Shown here: piece by piece, positions 1 through 7,226 of the stretch
Layout: each line of letters opens with the position of its first letter
Position numbering within the stretch: the stretch's first letter is position 1
Assembly (NCBI RefSeq): GCF_900104615.1
Contig: NZ_LT629939.1
Coordinates: 175,251 to 220,242 of the forward strand
Direction of reading: 5' to 3'
Length of the DNA: 44,992 bases
Source of the DNA: Merdimmobilis hominis
GTDB lineage: Bacteria > Bacillota > Clostridia > Oscillospirales > Ruminococcaceae
Position numbers and translations under genes: made by a program
Notes under the pieces: model-generated
Seen by the model: the letters and a program-made list of their open reading frames with translations, nothing else
What the model was told of the DNA's origin: nothing
Database searches by the model: none

Positions 1-108
1 GGGTGCCCGCCGTTACAAGGGACGCAGAGTGTTTGCTCATGTGGCAAAAAATTGGGTGGTACCGCGGAAGAATGGCCTTTCGTCCCTTTGTGGACGGAGG
101 GCTTTTTT
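1..108 (+). promoter_or_regulatory. T-box riboswitch, 3' part (pheST leader)
   Basis: The window opens inside a T-box leader. The conserved T-box core appears at about 50-70 (TGGGTGGTACCGCGG), followed at once by a terminator hairpin, a U run and then pheS. T-box leaders sense uncharged tRNA by pairing with its 3' end, which stabilises an antiterminator that includes this core and opens the downstream operon. The neighbouring gene implies tRNA-Phe as the ligand. The specifier loop lies upstream of the window, so the specificity is inferred from context only. Confidence 0.93.
75..108 (+). terminator. T-box regulated terminator
   Basis: An 11-bp stem (GCCTTTCGTCC at 75-85 with GGACGGAGGGC at 92-102, including two G-U-type pairs) is followed by six T residues. 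It lies directly after the T-box core, the usual place for the competing terminator of the switch. Confidence 0.9.
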
Positions 109-167
109 ATTTCCCCCGCCCCATGGAAAGCCAGTCATTTTCCCATATTAATCAAGAGGTGAAACAA

Positions 168-1187
168 ATGAAAGCAGCTTTGGAAGCGATTCGAGAAAAA
201 GCACGCAAAGAGCTATCTGAGATTGCCGACACCAAGGCGCTGGACGCCCTGCGGGTCCAGTACCTGGGCAAAAAAGGCGAGCTGACTGCCATCTTAAAGC
301 AGATGGGCAGCCTCTCCGCCGAGGAACGCCCGGTGATCGGCCAGCTGGCCAATGAAGTCCGCGCCCAGATTGAGCAGGATTTGGAGGACAAGCTCGCCTC
401 CCTGAAAACCGCCATGCTCAACCGCCGGTTGGAGGAGGAGAAACTGGACGTTACCATCCCCGGCAAACGGCAGGCGATGGGCAGCCAGCACCCCCTCTCC
501 ATCGTCCTGGACGAGCTCAAGGAGATCTTCCTGGGCATGGGGTTCAGCGTGGTCAAAGGGCCCGAGGTGGAGCTGGATTACTACAACTTTGAAGCCCTGA
601 ACCTCCCCAAAAACCATCCCGCCCGGGATACCCAAGACACCTTCTACATCAACGAAAACATCCTGCTGCGGACCCAAACCTCCCCGGTGCAGATCCGCAC
701 CATGGAACAGCAGAAGCCCCCCATCCGCATTATCGCCCCCGGCCGGGTCTACCGCTCCGACGCGGTGGATGCCACCCACTCCCCCCTCTTCCATCAGATC
801 GAGGGCCTTGTGGTGGACAAAGGCATCACCATGGCCGATCTGAAAGGCACCCTGGAGACCTTTGTCAAAGCCCTGTACGGCGAGGATTCGGTGGTCCGGT
901 TCCGGCCCCATCACTTCCCCTTTACCGAGCCCTCCGCCGAGATGGACGTCATGTGCTTCAACTGCCAGGGCAAGGGCTGCCGCCTGTGCAAAGGCGAGGG
1001 CTGGATCGAGATCCTGGGCTGCGGCATGGTCCATCCCAAGGTGCTGCAAAACTGCGGCATCGACCCGGAGGTCTACAGCGGCTTTGCCTTTGGCATGGGC
1101 CTGGAGCGCATCGTCATGCGGCGGTACAACATCGACGACCTGCGCCTATTCTACGAAAACGACCTGAGATTCTTAAACCAGTTTTAA
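168..1187 (+). CDS. pheS: Phenylalanine-tRNA ligase alpha subunit
   Basis: Catalytic subunit of the cytoplasmic alpha2-beta2 synthetase that charges tRNA-Phe. The 339-residue product has an N-terminal coiled-coil tRNA-binding arm (about residues 1-85) and a class II synthetase core. Motif 2 contains GRVYRSD (about residue 190) and motif 3 is [11 protein letters not shown] (305-315). A Cys-rich loop, [12 protein letters not shown], lies between them and is common in bacterial PheS. The reading frame stays open to position 3, but the start is placed at ATG 168 because AGAGGTG lies just upstream and the encoded MKAAL start matches the family; the upstream stretch is T-box RNA. pheT follows after 18 nt, so the two form an operon. 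Confidence 0.97.
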   Translation: MKAALEAIREKARKELSEIADTKALDALRVQYLGKKGELTAILKQMGSLSAEERPVIGQLANEVRAQIEQDLEDKLASLKTAMLNRRLEEEKLDVTIPGKRQAMGSQHPLSIVLDELKEIFLGMGFSVVKGPEVELDYYNFEALNLPKNHPARDTQDTFYINENILLRTQTSPVQIRTMEQQKPPIRIIAPGRVYRSDAVDATHSPLFHQIEGLVVDKGITMADLKGTLETFVKALYGEDSVVRFRPHHFPFTEPSAEMDVMCFNCQGKGCRLCKGEGWIEILGCGMVHPKVLQNCGIDPEVYSGFAFGMGLERIVMRRYNIDDLRLFYENDLRFLNQF

Positions 1188-1205
1188 TTCGAGGAGGCAT
1201 AAACA

Positions 1206-3593
1206 ATGAACTTATCCCAAAAATGGCTGCTTGATTATGTGGATGTTTCAGAGGTGGAGCCCCACGAATTCGCCGAGGCCATGACTATGTCCGGTTCCAA
1301 GGTGGAGGGCTACTGCCGTGAGGGCGCCGACATCACCGGTGTGGTGGTCGGCGAGATCCTTTCGGTGGTGAAACACCCCAACGCCGATTCCCTGGTCATC
1401 TGCCAGGTCAACATCGGCGAGGCCGAGCCGGTGCAGATTGTCACCGGCGCCACCAACGTCTTTGCCGGCGCTTATGTGCCGGTGGCCACCAACGGCTCTC
1501 ACCTGCCCGGCGACAAAGTCATCAAAAAAGGCAAGCTGCGGGGCGAGGTCAGCAACGGCATGCTCTGCTCCCTGTCGGAGCTGGGCCTGACCGTCCACGA
1601 TTTCCCCTATGCCATTGAAGACGGCATCTTCATCCTGGGGGACGACTGCGAAAAAACCCCTGGCATGGATATCCACGAGGCCATCGGCCTTGACGACCTG
1701 TGCACCGAGTTTGAGATCACCTCCAACCGCCCCGACTGCCTGTCGGTCACCGGCCTGGCCCGGGAAGCGGCGGTCACCTTCCAAAAAGAGCTCCATCTCC
1801 CCGAGCCCAAGGTGGAGAAGGAGACCGGCGACATCCGGGAACACCTGTCCATTGAGGTGCAGAACCCAGAGCTCTGCCCCCGGTACATCGGCCGGATGGT
1901 CAAAAATGTCAAGATTGGGCCCTCCCCCCGCTGGATGCGGGAACGGCTTCGTGCCTGTGGTGTCCGCCCCATCAACAACATCGTGGACATCACCAACTAT
2001 GTGATGCTGGAATACGGCCAGCCCATGCACGCCTTCGACTTCAAATATGTCAAAGGCGGCAAAATCATCGTCCGGACCGCCCGGGAGGATGAGACTTCCT
2101 TCATGACCTTGGACGGGGTGACCCGCACCCTCTCCCCGGAGATGCTGACCATCTGCGACGCCGAGGGTCCCACCGCTGTGGCCGGCGTCATGGGCGGCGA
2201 GTTCAGCTCCATTATGGAGGACACCGACACCATCCTCTTTGAATCCGCCTGCTTCAACGGCCCCTCGGTCCGGCTGACTGCCAAAAAGCTGGGGATGCGC
2301 ACCGAAGCTTCCGGCCGGTATGAAAAGGGCTTGGACCCCGCCACCTGCCTGCCTGCCGTCCAGCGGGCCTGCCAGCTGGTGGAACTGCTGGGCGCCGGCG
2401 AAGTGGTCGGCGGCATGATCGACGTGGACAACAGCCCCAAAGAGAAGATCGTCCTCCCCTTGGAAGCCGACTGGATCAACCGGTTCCTGGGCATTGACCT
2501 TCCCGCTGAGGAGATGAAAACCATCCTCTCCCGCCTGGGCTTCGGCATCGAAGGCGATCAGGTAGTGGTTCCCTCCTACCGGGCCGACGTGCGTTGCAAA
2601 GCCGATGTGGCCGAGGAGATCGCCCGGATCTACGGTTACAACAACATCCCCACCACCTCCCTGCGGGGCTCCTGCGAAGGCAAGCTGACCCCTCGCCAGA
2701 AGATGGAACGCCGGGTCAACAACATTATGTTGGCCCAGGGGTACAGCGAGATTATGACCTATTCCTTCATCAGCCCCAAATACTACGACAAGATCGGCCT
2801 GCCCGCAGACAGTGCTCTGCGCAAATCAGTGGTCATCTCCAACCCCTTGGGGGAGGATACCAGCGTCATGCGCACCACCACCCTGCCCTCCATGCTGGAA
2901 ATCCTGTCCAAAAACTACGCCAACCGCAACATGGCCGCCGCCCTCTATGAGATCGGCGCTGAGTACATCCCCCAGGGGGAGAACGAGCTTCCCATTGAGA
3001 CCGACCACCTGACCCTGGGCCTTTACGGGGACAAGGCGGACTTCTATGCCATCAAGGGCGCTGTGGAAGCTCTGCTGGACTACCTGAATATTCAAGATGT
3101 CGATGTAGAAGCGGATTCCACCAACCCCACCTTCCACCCTGGCCGCTGCGCGGTCATCACCGCAGGCGGCGAAGAACTGGGTGTGGTGGGAGAAGTCCAT
3201 CCCTTGGTTGCGGAAAACTACGAAATCGGCACCCGGGTATACCTGGCTAAGCTCTCCATGGATGCTCTCTTTGCCCACACCCCTGCTGACAAGGAGTACA
3301 AGGCTCTGCCCAAATACCCTGCTTCCCAGCGGGACATCGCCCTCCTCTGCGATGAGGAGTTGCCTGTCCTCACCATGGAAAAGGCCATCTCCTCTGCTGT
3401 CGGCTCCCTCCTGGAAAAGGTGGAGCTGTTTGACGTCTACCGCGGGGCGCAGATCCCCGACCACAAGAAGAGCGTGGCCTTCAATCTGGTGCTGCGCAGC
3501 GCCGACCACACTTTGACCGTTGAAGAAGCCGATGCCGCAGTCAAACGAGCGCTAAAAGCCCTTTCCGCCCTGAACGTGACCCTGCGCAGCTAA
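1206..3593 (+). CDS. pheT: Phenylalanine-tRNA ligase beta subunit
   Basis: Beta subunit of the heterotetrameric PheRS, which provides tRNA recognition and editing of misacylated Tyr-tRNA-Phe. At 795 residues it has the normal bacterial length. An N-terminal EMAP/OB-type tRNA-binding domain (about residues 40-150), a B3/B4 editing region with the EITSNRPDCLS segment, a B5 region, the inactive synthetase-like core and a C-terminal FDX-ACB anticodon-binding domain (roughly the last 95 residues, ALPKYPASQRDIAL onward) can be followed in order. GAGGAGG lies 7-8 nt before ATG 1206. It is cotranscribed with pheS and ends at a hairpin terminator. Confidence 0.97.
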   Translation: MNLSQKWLLDYVDVSEVEPHEFAEAMTMSGSKVEGYCREGADITGVVVGEILSVVKHPNADSLVICQVNIGEAEPVQIVTGATNVFAGAYVPVATNGSHLPGDKVIKKGKLRGEVSNGMLCSLSELGLTVHDFPYAIEDGIFILGDDCEKTPGMDIHEAIGLDDLCTEFEITSNRPDCLSVTGLAREAAVTFQKELHLPEPKVEKETGDIREHLSIEVQNPELCPRYIGRMVKNVKIGPSPRWMRERLRACGVRPINNIVDITNYVMLEYGQPMHAFDFKYVKGGKIIVRTAREDETSFMTLDGVTRTLSPEMLTICDAEGPTAVAGVMGGEFSSIMEDTDTILFESACFNGPSVRLTAKKLGMRTEASGRYEKGLDPATCLPAVQRACQLVELLGAGEVVGGMIDVDNSPKEKIVLPLEADWINRFLGIDLPAEEMKTILSRLGFGIEGDQVVVPSYRADVRCKADVAEEIARIYGYNNIPTTSLRGSCEGKLTPRQKMERRVNNIMLAQGYSEIMTYSFISPKYYDKIGLPADSALRKSVVISNPLGEDTSVMRTTTLPSMLEILSKNYANRNMAAALYEIGAEYIPQGENELPIETDHLTLGLYGDKADFYAIKGAVEALLDYLNIQDVDVEADSTNPTFHPGRCAVITAGGEELGVVGEVHPLVAENYEIGTRVYLAKLSMDALFAHTPADKEYKALPKYPASQRDIALLCDEELPVLTMEKAISSAVGSLLEKVELFDVYRGAQIPDHKKSVAFNLVLRSADHTLTVEEADAAVKRALKALSALNVTLRS

Positions 3594-3630
3594 TTTCCCA
3601 GCAGTTTTTACACAATCTGTATTTTTTAAA

Positions 3631-3670
3631 ACAGGCGGCCCTATCTTTCGGTGGGTTCGCCTGTTTTTTT
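3631..3670 (+). terminator. Terminator after pheST
   Basis: ACAGGCG at 3631-3637 pairs with CGCCTGT at 3658-3664, with further partial pairing inside, followed by a run of seven T (3664-3670). Confidence 0.88.
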
Positions 3671-3774
3671 GCGTGAGAGCCATCCAATTCCGTGATTTTA
3701 ACAGCATCTTATTGCGGCCGGGGGTTGATAATTTCCCCATTTTGGTGTATCCTTGTAAATAAGAGGTGATGTAT

Positions 3775-4020
3775 ATGCAGGAACCAACCATATCCTTTTC
3801 CATCCATGAGGACCGGGAAAAAGAGGTCAAACAAATTCTGACTACTGTTTATGATGCGTTGCGTCAAAAAGGGTACAACCCTATCAACCAGATTGTAGGG
3901 TACATCCTTTCCGAAGATCCTACCTACATCACAACCTACAACAACGCCCGCAGCCTGATCCGCCGGGTTGACCGGGATGAACTGCTTCAGTTGTTGGTAA
4001 AATCCTATTTGAATGATTAA
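3775..4020 (+). CDS. IreB family regulatory phosphoprotein (UPF0297)
   Basis: Small (81 residues) cytoplasmic protein of the UPF0297/YrzL/IreB family. The family signature is clear: [20 protein letters not shown], then SEDPTYIT and [19 protein letters not shown]. In Enterococcus, IreB is a substrate of the Ser/Thr kinase IreK and acts negatively on cephalosporin resistance (established for that species only). The start is placed at ATG 3775, 8 nt after AGAGG; the earlier GTG 3766 and ATG 3769 sit on the ribosome-binding site. In many Firmicutes this gene is followed by ruvX and yrzB. Here it stands alone between two terminators. Confidence 0.93.
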   Translation: MQEPTISFSIHEDREKEVKQILTTVYDALRQKGYNPINQIVGYILSEDPTYITTYNNARSLIRRVDRDELLQLLVKSYLND

Positions 4021-4027
4021 CACCGTG

Positions 4028-4059
4028 GGCGGCCGCAGCTGCGGCCGCCTTTATTTTTT
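4028..4059 (+). terminator. Terminator after ireB-like gene
   Basis: A perfect 9-bp stem (GGCGGCCGC at 4028-4036 with GCGGCCGCC at 4041-4049, loop AGCT) is followed by a T-rich tract. Confidence 0.9.
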
Positions 4060-4078
4060 ATCCGCCAGGGGAAGCCGG

Positions 4079-4107
4079 TTTACTTCCCTGGTAAGTTGTG
4101 GTATAAT
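4079..4107 (+). promoter_or_regulatory. Sigma-A-type promoter of structured leader
   Basis: TTTACT (4079-4084), 17-nt spacer, TATAAT (4102-4107). Transcription would start near 4114, about 170 nt before the next start codon, giving an unusually long leader. Confidence 0.7.
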
Positions 4108-4132
4108 AACCACAGCAAAGTTGTGTCATTCG

Positions 4133-4186
4133 AAGAATTGCTTGCAGGGCGAGGCCCTTTGCGGCATATGCTGCACCGCAATTCTT
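4133..4186 (+). ncRNA. Candidate structured leader RNA (three-way junction)
   Basis: A closed fold can be drawn by eye. P1 is nine perfect pairs (AAGAATTGC 4133-4141 with GCAATTCTT 4178-4186). Inside are P2 (AGGGC 4146-4150, loop GAG, GCCCT 4154-4158) and P3 (TGCGGC 4160-4165, loop ATAT, GCTGCA 4170-4175, one G-U pair). Outer segments CCAC..AAAG (4110-4120) and CTTTGTGG (4201-4208) could add a closing helix. It lies in the long leader of the unknown gene at 4288. I do not recognise it as a known RNA class; it may be cis-acting or a separate small RNA. There is no obvious terminator between it and the gene. Confidence 0.4.
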
Positions 4187-4287
4187 ACAGCTTGTACAGA
4201 CTTTGTGGCATACTAATTTCGATCCGCTTTATGTTTGCTTTATCGAATTTGCGATAGAAGTCTTATTACATCCACAGGAGGTACACT

Positions 4288-4596
4288 ATGGCAGAAAACA
4301 CCACACCCGCAGAAAAGGATTTTTTATACTATAAAGGCAAGCCCCTGGTTCGCAACGGAAACACCATCTATTACGGCCATCCCGCCGATAAATATGTGGC
4401 GCTCCTCCAGGTGCAGAGCACCCGGCAGCAGGGGGAATTGGAGCTTTCTGACAAGATCACTGTTCAGATTCTTTCTACCAATACCGAGCTGAGCCTTAAA
4501 AACCGCATTCTGAAAAAAACTGAGAAAAACGGCCTGTACAACGCCTTGAACATCGCCTCCATCTGGCTGGAGCGGGCGCTGCAGGAAACCAAATAA
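4288..4596 (+). CDS. Conserved-looking small hypothetical protein
   Basis: A 102-residue soluble protein with no signal peptide or membrane segment. I do not recognise the family. The N-terminal half holds a Tyr/Gly-rich segment (KDFLYYKGKPLVR, then IYYGHP) that looks like beta strands; the C-terminal half (KIT VQILSTNTEL, then an amphipathic helical tail) looks mixed alpha/beta. The start is well supported by AGGAGG 8 nt upstream of ATG 4288. It has its own promoter (4079-4107), a long structured leader and a downstream terminator, so it is a single-gene transcript. Codon use matches its neighbours. Confidence 0.8.
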   Translation: MAENTTPAEKDFLYYKGKPLVRNGNTIYYGHPADKYVALLQVQSTRQQGELELSDKITVQILSTNTELSLKNRILKKTEKNGLYNALNIASIWLERALQETK

Positions 4597-4615
4597 GCAC
4601 AATCACTTGGAAAAG

Positions 4616-4649
4616 CGGTCCGGCATGCAACATTGCCTGGCCGTTTTTT
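4616..4649 (+). terminator. Terminator after 4288 gene
   Basis: CGGTCCGGCA (4616-4625) pairs imperfectly with TGCCTGGCCG (4634-4643), with one G-U pair and one mismatch, followed by six T. Confidence 0.75.
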
Positions 4650-4674
4650 GCGTTAGAAAGGCGGTGTTTCCCCC

Positions 4675-5517
4675 ATGTTGCTCTGCCCTGTCTGCGGCAA
4701 TCAGCTGGAACAAAAAGACGGCTCTTACCGCTGCATCAAAGGCCATTGTTTTGATATTTCCTCCACTGGGTATGTCAACCTGCTCCTCTCCGGCGGCAAG
4801 GCGTCCGGCGTTCACGGAGACAGCAAGGAGATGGTCCGCGCCCGGCAGGATTTTCTCTCCAAGGGCTACTACTCCTTCCTGAGCGAGGAAGTCAACCGTA
4901 TTGCCCTGGGGTTTCTAAAGGGTTCCCCTGCCCCTGTTGTCGCGGATGTAGGGTGCGGCGAAGGGTACTATACCGGCAGCCTCTGCACTTTTTTGCGGGA
5001 CCACCGGGTAGAGGCCCAGGTCTACGGCTTTGACATTGCAAAATACGCCCTTCAATTGGCGGCCAAGCGGTGCCGCCAGGTGACCTATGCTGTAGCCAGC
5101 CTCTCCAAAATCCCGCTGCCCTCCCATTCGGTGGACCTGCTGGTGGACATCTTCGCCCCTTACAGCAACACCGAGTTTAATCGGGTAGTGCGAACCGGCG
5201 GCCACATCATCACCGCTGTCCCCGCCGAGCAGCATCTCTTCGGCCTCAAAAAGACGCTGTATGAATCCCCTTATGAAAATGTCGTCAAGCCCTATGACCT
5301 AGAAGGGTTTGAGCCGGTGGAGATCCGCCGCATCCGGCGGGATGCCCAGCTGAATTCTCAAGATGACATCTTTAATCTCTTTATGATGACCCCTTATTAC
5401 TGGAAAACCTCCCGGGAGGCGGTAGAGCGGCTGAAGCGCCTGGACAAACTAGACACCGCCATGGAGTTTGCCATCATCACCTACCAAAAAGTCCACGACC
5501 GGACGGAGGCCAAATGA
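4675..5517 (+). CDS. RlmA-like 23S rRNA (guanine-N1)-methyltransferase
   Basis: SAM-dependent methyltransferase of the RlmA(I/II) (RrmA/TlrB) family, which methylates N1 of a guanine (G745 or G748) in 23S rRNA. At 280 residues it has the family length. The N-terminal zinc finger is intact (C4, C7, C20, H24), followed by the family segment GYVNLL and later DSKEMVRARQDFL. The SAM-binding motif I is VADVGCGEGYY. The start at ATG 4675 has AAAGGCGG 10 nt upstream. It heads a three-gene operon: its TGA overlaps the next ATG by 4 nt. Which guanine is modified cannot be told from sequence; RlmA(II)-type members can affect macrolide susceptibility. Confidence 0.92.
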   Translation: MLLCPVCGNQLEQKDGSYRCIKGHCFDISSTGYVNLLLSGGKASGVHGDSKEMVRARQDFLSKGYYSFLSEEVNRIALGFLKGSPAPVVADVGCGEGYYTGSLCTFLRDHRVEAQVYGFDIAKYALQLAAKRCRQVTYAVASLSKIPLPSHSVDLLVDIFAPYSNTEFNRVVRTGGHIITAVPAEQHLFGLKKTLYESPYENVVKPYDLEGFEPVEIRRIRRDAQLNSQDDIFNLFMMTPYYWKTSREAVERLKRLDKLDTAMEFAIITYQKVHDRTEAK

Positions 5518-6128
5518 AACTGATTTATAAAGGCGTATTCCAAGATGAGAGCCAGCTCCCCCAAGTGGAACTGCCGGAAGGAGCCGTCCCCTTTGAGGAG
5601 CCGGACGACCCGGCGGAACTCTCCCGCCAGGCCGCAAAGTTTGCCATCTTCCCCCTGGGGTTTGGCGCAGGGGTGTATCTCCTGCGGCGGATACTCCTGC
5701 CCGGCATTACCCTGATGGAGCTGATTCACCCCATTGGGATCCTTCTCGCCCTGCTGGCGATCCTCCCCCATGAACTCCTCCATGCCGTCTGTTTCCCCAG
5801 GGATGCACAGGTGGAGCTTTTCATCTCTCCCCGCAATTTGATGGCCTTTGTCACCAGCACCGCCCCCATGAGCCGCGGCCGCTTCCTCTTTATGAGCCTG
5901 CTTCCCAACCTGGTATTCGGGGCCCTGCCTATGGTGCTGTGGATCTTTCTGCCCGACACCTTTTGGGGCAATGCCATAGGAGCCCTGGGCTTTTACTCCG
6001 CTATGATGGGGGTGGGCGACTACCTCAACGTTTACAATGCTGCGACCCAGATGCCCAAAGACGCTTTGACCCGACTATCCGGGTTCCACTCCTATTGGTA
6101 CTGGCCCAATGAAAAGAGGGAGGGATAG
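5514..6128 (+). CDS. DUF3267 membrane zinc-metallopeptidase-like protein
   Basis: A 204-residue integral membrane protein of the DUF3267 type. It carries the zincin signature HELLH (H86-H90) at the end of a hydrophobic segment, with further membrane segments at about residues 42-60, 65-84, 120-145 and 150-170. A conserved-looking NVYNA segment follows in the C-terminal part and may supply a third ligand. The family is of unknown substrate; a role as an intramembrane or membrane-proximal protease is inferred from the HExxH motif only. The ATG overlaps the rlmA-like stop (ATGA), and the P-loop gene starts 2 nt after its stop, so translation is probably coupled. Confidence 0.82.
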   Translation: MKLIYKGVFQDESQLPQVELPEGAVPFEEPDDPAELSRQAAKFAIFPLGFGAGVYLLRRILLPGITLMELIHPIGILLALLAILPHELLHAVCFPRDAQVELFISPRNLMAFVTSTAPMSRGRFLFMSLLPNLVFGALPMVLWIFLPDTFWGNAIGALGFYSAMMGVGDYLNVYNAATQMPKDALTRLSGFHSYWYWPNEKREG

Positions 6129-6130
6129 AA

Positions 6131-6658
6131 ATGGTTCTCTTGTTGGCTGGCAGCACCCACACCGGCAAAACCTTCTGGGCACAGCGGCTGATGGAGCAAT
6201 ACCGCTTCCCCTATCTGTCCATTGACCATCTAAAAATGGGGCTGATCCGCGCCGGCCTCTGTCCTCTGACCCCGGAAAGCCCAGATGAGGAGCTGACCGC
6301 CTTCCTCTGGCCTATTGTGCGGGAGATGGTCAAAACCTGCATCGAAAATGGGCAGAACCTCATTGTGGAAGGCTGTTACATCCCTTTTGACTTTGCCGCG
6401 TCTTTCCCACCGGAATATCGGAAGGAGATTCGCTACCTCTGTCTTATTTTCAGCGAAGGATACCTCAACCGGCACTTTGATGAAATCCTCGCCCACGAAA
6501 ATGCAGTGGAACAGCGGATCAATCCCTGCTCCTGCACCTCACAGCAGCTGTTGTCCGAAAACCGCTCCAACCTGGAGCGCTGTATTGCCTACGGCTGCCC
6601 TTACCAGCTCATTGACGAAGAATATCCCAGCCAGCTGGTATTTTCCCCGCCGCTGTAG
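6131..6658 (+). CDS. Small P-loop NTPase / kinase-like protein
   Basis: A 175-residue soluble protein with an N-terminal Walker A motif, GSTHTGKT (residues 7-14), then a segment LSIDHLKMGL typical of adenylate-kinase-like and 2-phosphoglycerate-kinase-like P-loop folds, where an Asp follows strand 2. A hydrophobic strand ending in VEGCYIP may be the Walker B equivalent (LIVEG). No lid or substrate motif lets me name the substrate. GAGGG lies 6-7 nt before ATG 6131. It is the last gene of the operon, followed by a terminator whose loop holds the next promoter's -35 box. Confidence 0.78.
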   Translation: MVLLLAGSTHTGKTFWAQRLMEQYRFPYLSIDHLKMGLIRAGLCPLTPESPDEELTAFLWPIVREMVKTCIENGQNLIVEGCYIPFDFAASFPPEYRKEIRYLCLIFSEGYLNRHFDEILAHENAVEQRINPCSCTSQQLLSENRSNLERCIAYGCPYQLIDEEYPSQLVFSPPL

Positions 6659-6685
6659 CAATGGACACAGCGGTTTCATAGAATG

Positions 6686-6712
6686 AAAAGAGACCTTGAC
6701 AGGTCTCTTTTT
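6686..6712 (+). terminator. Terminator after P-loop gene
   Basis: AAAAGAGACCT (6686-6696) pairs perfectly with AGGTCTCTTTT (6701-6711) around a TGAC loop; the 3' arm runs into a T-rich tract. The loop coincides with the -35 box of the following promoter. Confidence 0.85.
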
Positions 6713-6724
6713 CTCTGCTAATAT
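6696..6724 (+). promoter_or_regulatory. Promoter of marR-MATE operon
   Basis: TTGACA (6696-6701), exact 17-nt spacer, TAATAT (6719-6724). This near-consensus sigma-A promoter begins inside the terminator hairpin of the preceding operon. Confidence 0.88.
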
Positions 6725-6732
6725 AGTTAAGC

Positions 6733-6748
6733 AATTATAATTATAATT
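6733..6748. promoter_or_regulatory. Candidate MarR operator
   Basis: A perfect 16-bp palindrome, AATTATAATTATAATT, lies at the expected transcription start, between the -10 box and the ribosome-binding site of marR. MarR proteins typically bind AT-rich palindromes of this size in their own promoter. Binding would block initiation, giving autoregulation of the operon (inference). Confidence 0.65.
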
Positions 6749-6770
6749 TTAAAACCATTTGGAGGATTCT

Positions 6771-7220
6771 ATGGATCTGCGGCAAAAAATGGACCGGTTC
6801 TACCTGGACTTGGTGCTCAATGAACTGCGGCTTGCCAACTCCAGCCAGTTGGGACACCTTACTTACAACAGCATTCTTTACTTGGATATTATTGCCTACC
6901 AGGAGAATTGCACTGTCACCTACATTGCGGATACCCTGCATGTGGCCAAGTCCGCTGTTACCTTAAAAGTAAAAGAACTGGAAAAGCTAGGTTTGGTGGA
7001 AAAGGTACAGAGCCCCACTGACAAACGGGTGTTCTACTTATCGGTCAACCAGCAGTTGTTAGAACAATACAAAGCATACGACCAGGTATTCTATAGGGCT
7101 CTTGGCGAAGTGGAAGAGAGCTATACCGATGAGCAGAAAAAACTTCTGTGCGATATGCTGGATACCATCCACCGCCGTTTTCAGGAAGAAGCACCCCATG
7201 AGAAAGGAAGGCACTCGTAA
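6771..7220 (+). CDS. MarR family transcriptional regulator
   Basis: A 149-residue winged-helix regulator. The order is an N-terminal dimerisation helix, a helix-turn-helix (about VTYIADTLHVAKSAVTLKVKEL, residues 47-68), the wing with the family signature PTDKRVFYL, and two long C-terminal helices for dimerisation. GGAGG lies 6 nt before ATG 6771. The MATE gene begins 6 nt after its stop. Adjacent MarR-MATE pairs usually are drug- or metabolite-responsive efflux operons repressed by the MarR protein; the ligand is not predictable. A palindrome at 6733-6748 is the likely operator. Confidence 0.93.
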   Translation: MDLRQKMDRFYLDLVLNELRLANSSQLGHLTYNSILYLDIIAYQENCTVTYIADTLHVAKSAVTLKVKELEKLGLVEKVQSPTDKRVFYLSVNQQLLEQYKAYDQVFYRALGEVEESYTDEQKKLLCDMLDTIHRRFQEEAPHEKGRHS

Positions 7221-7226
7221 CGACTT

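Noticed and set aside
4013-4216. Open frame over the ireB terminator and the structured leader
   Set aside because: It runs through a terminator and a promoter and has no ribosome-binding site; the sequence is better explained as RNA structure.
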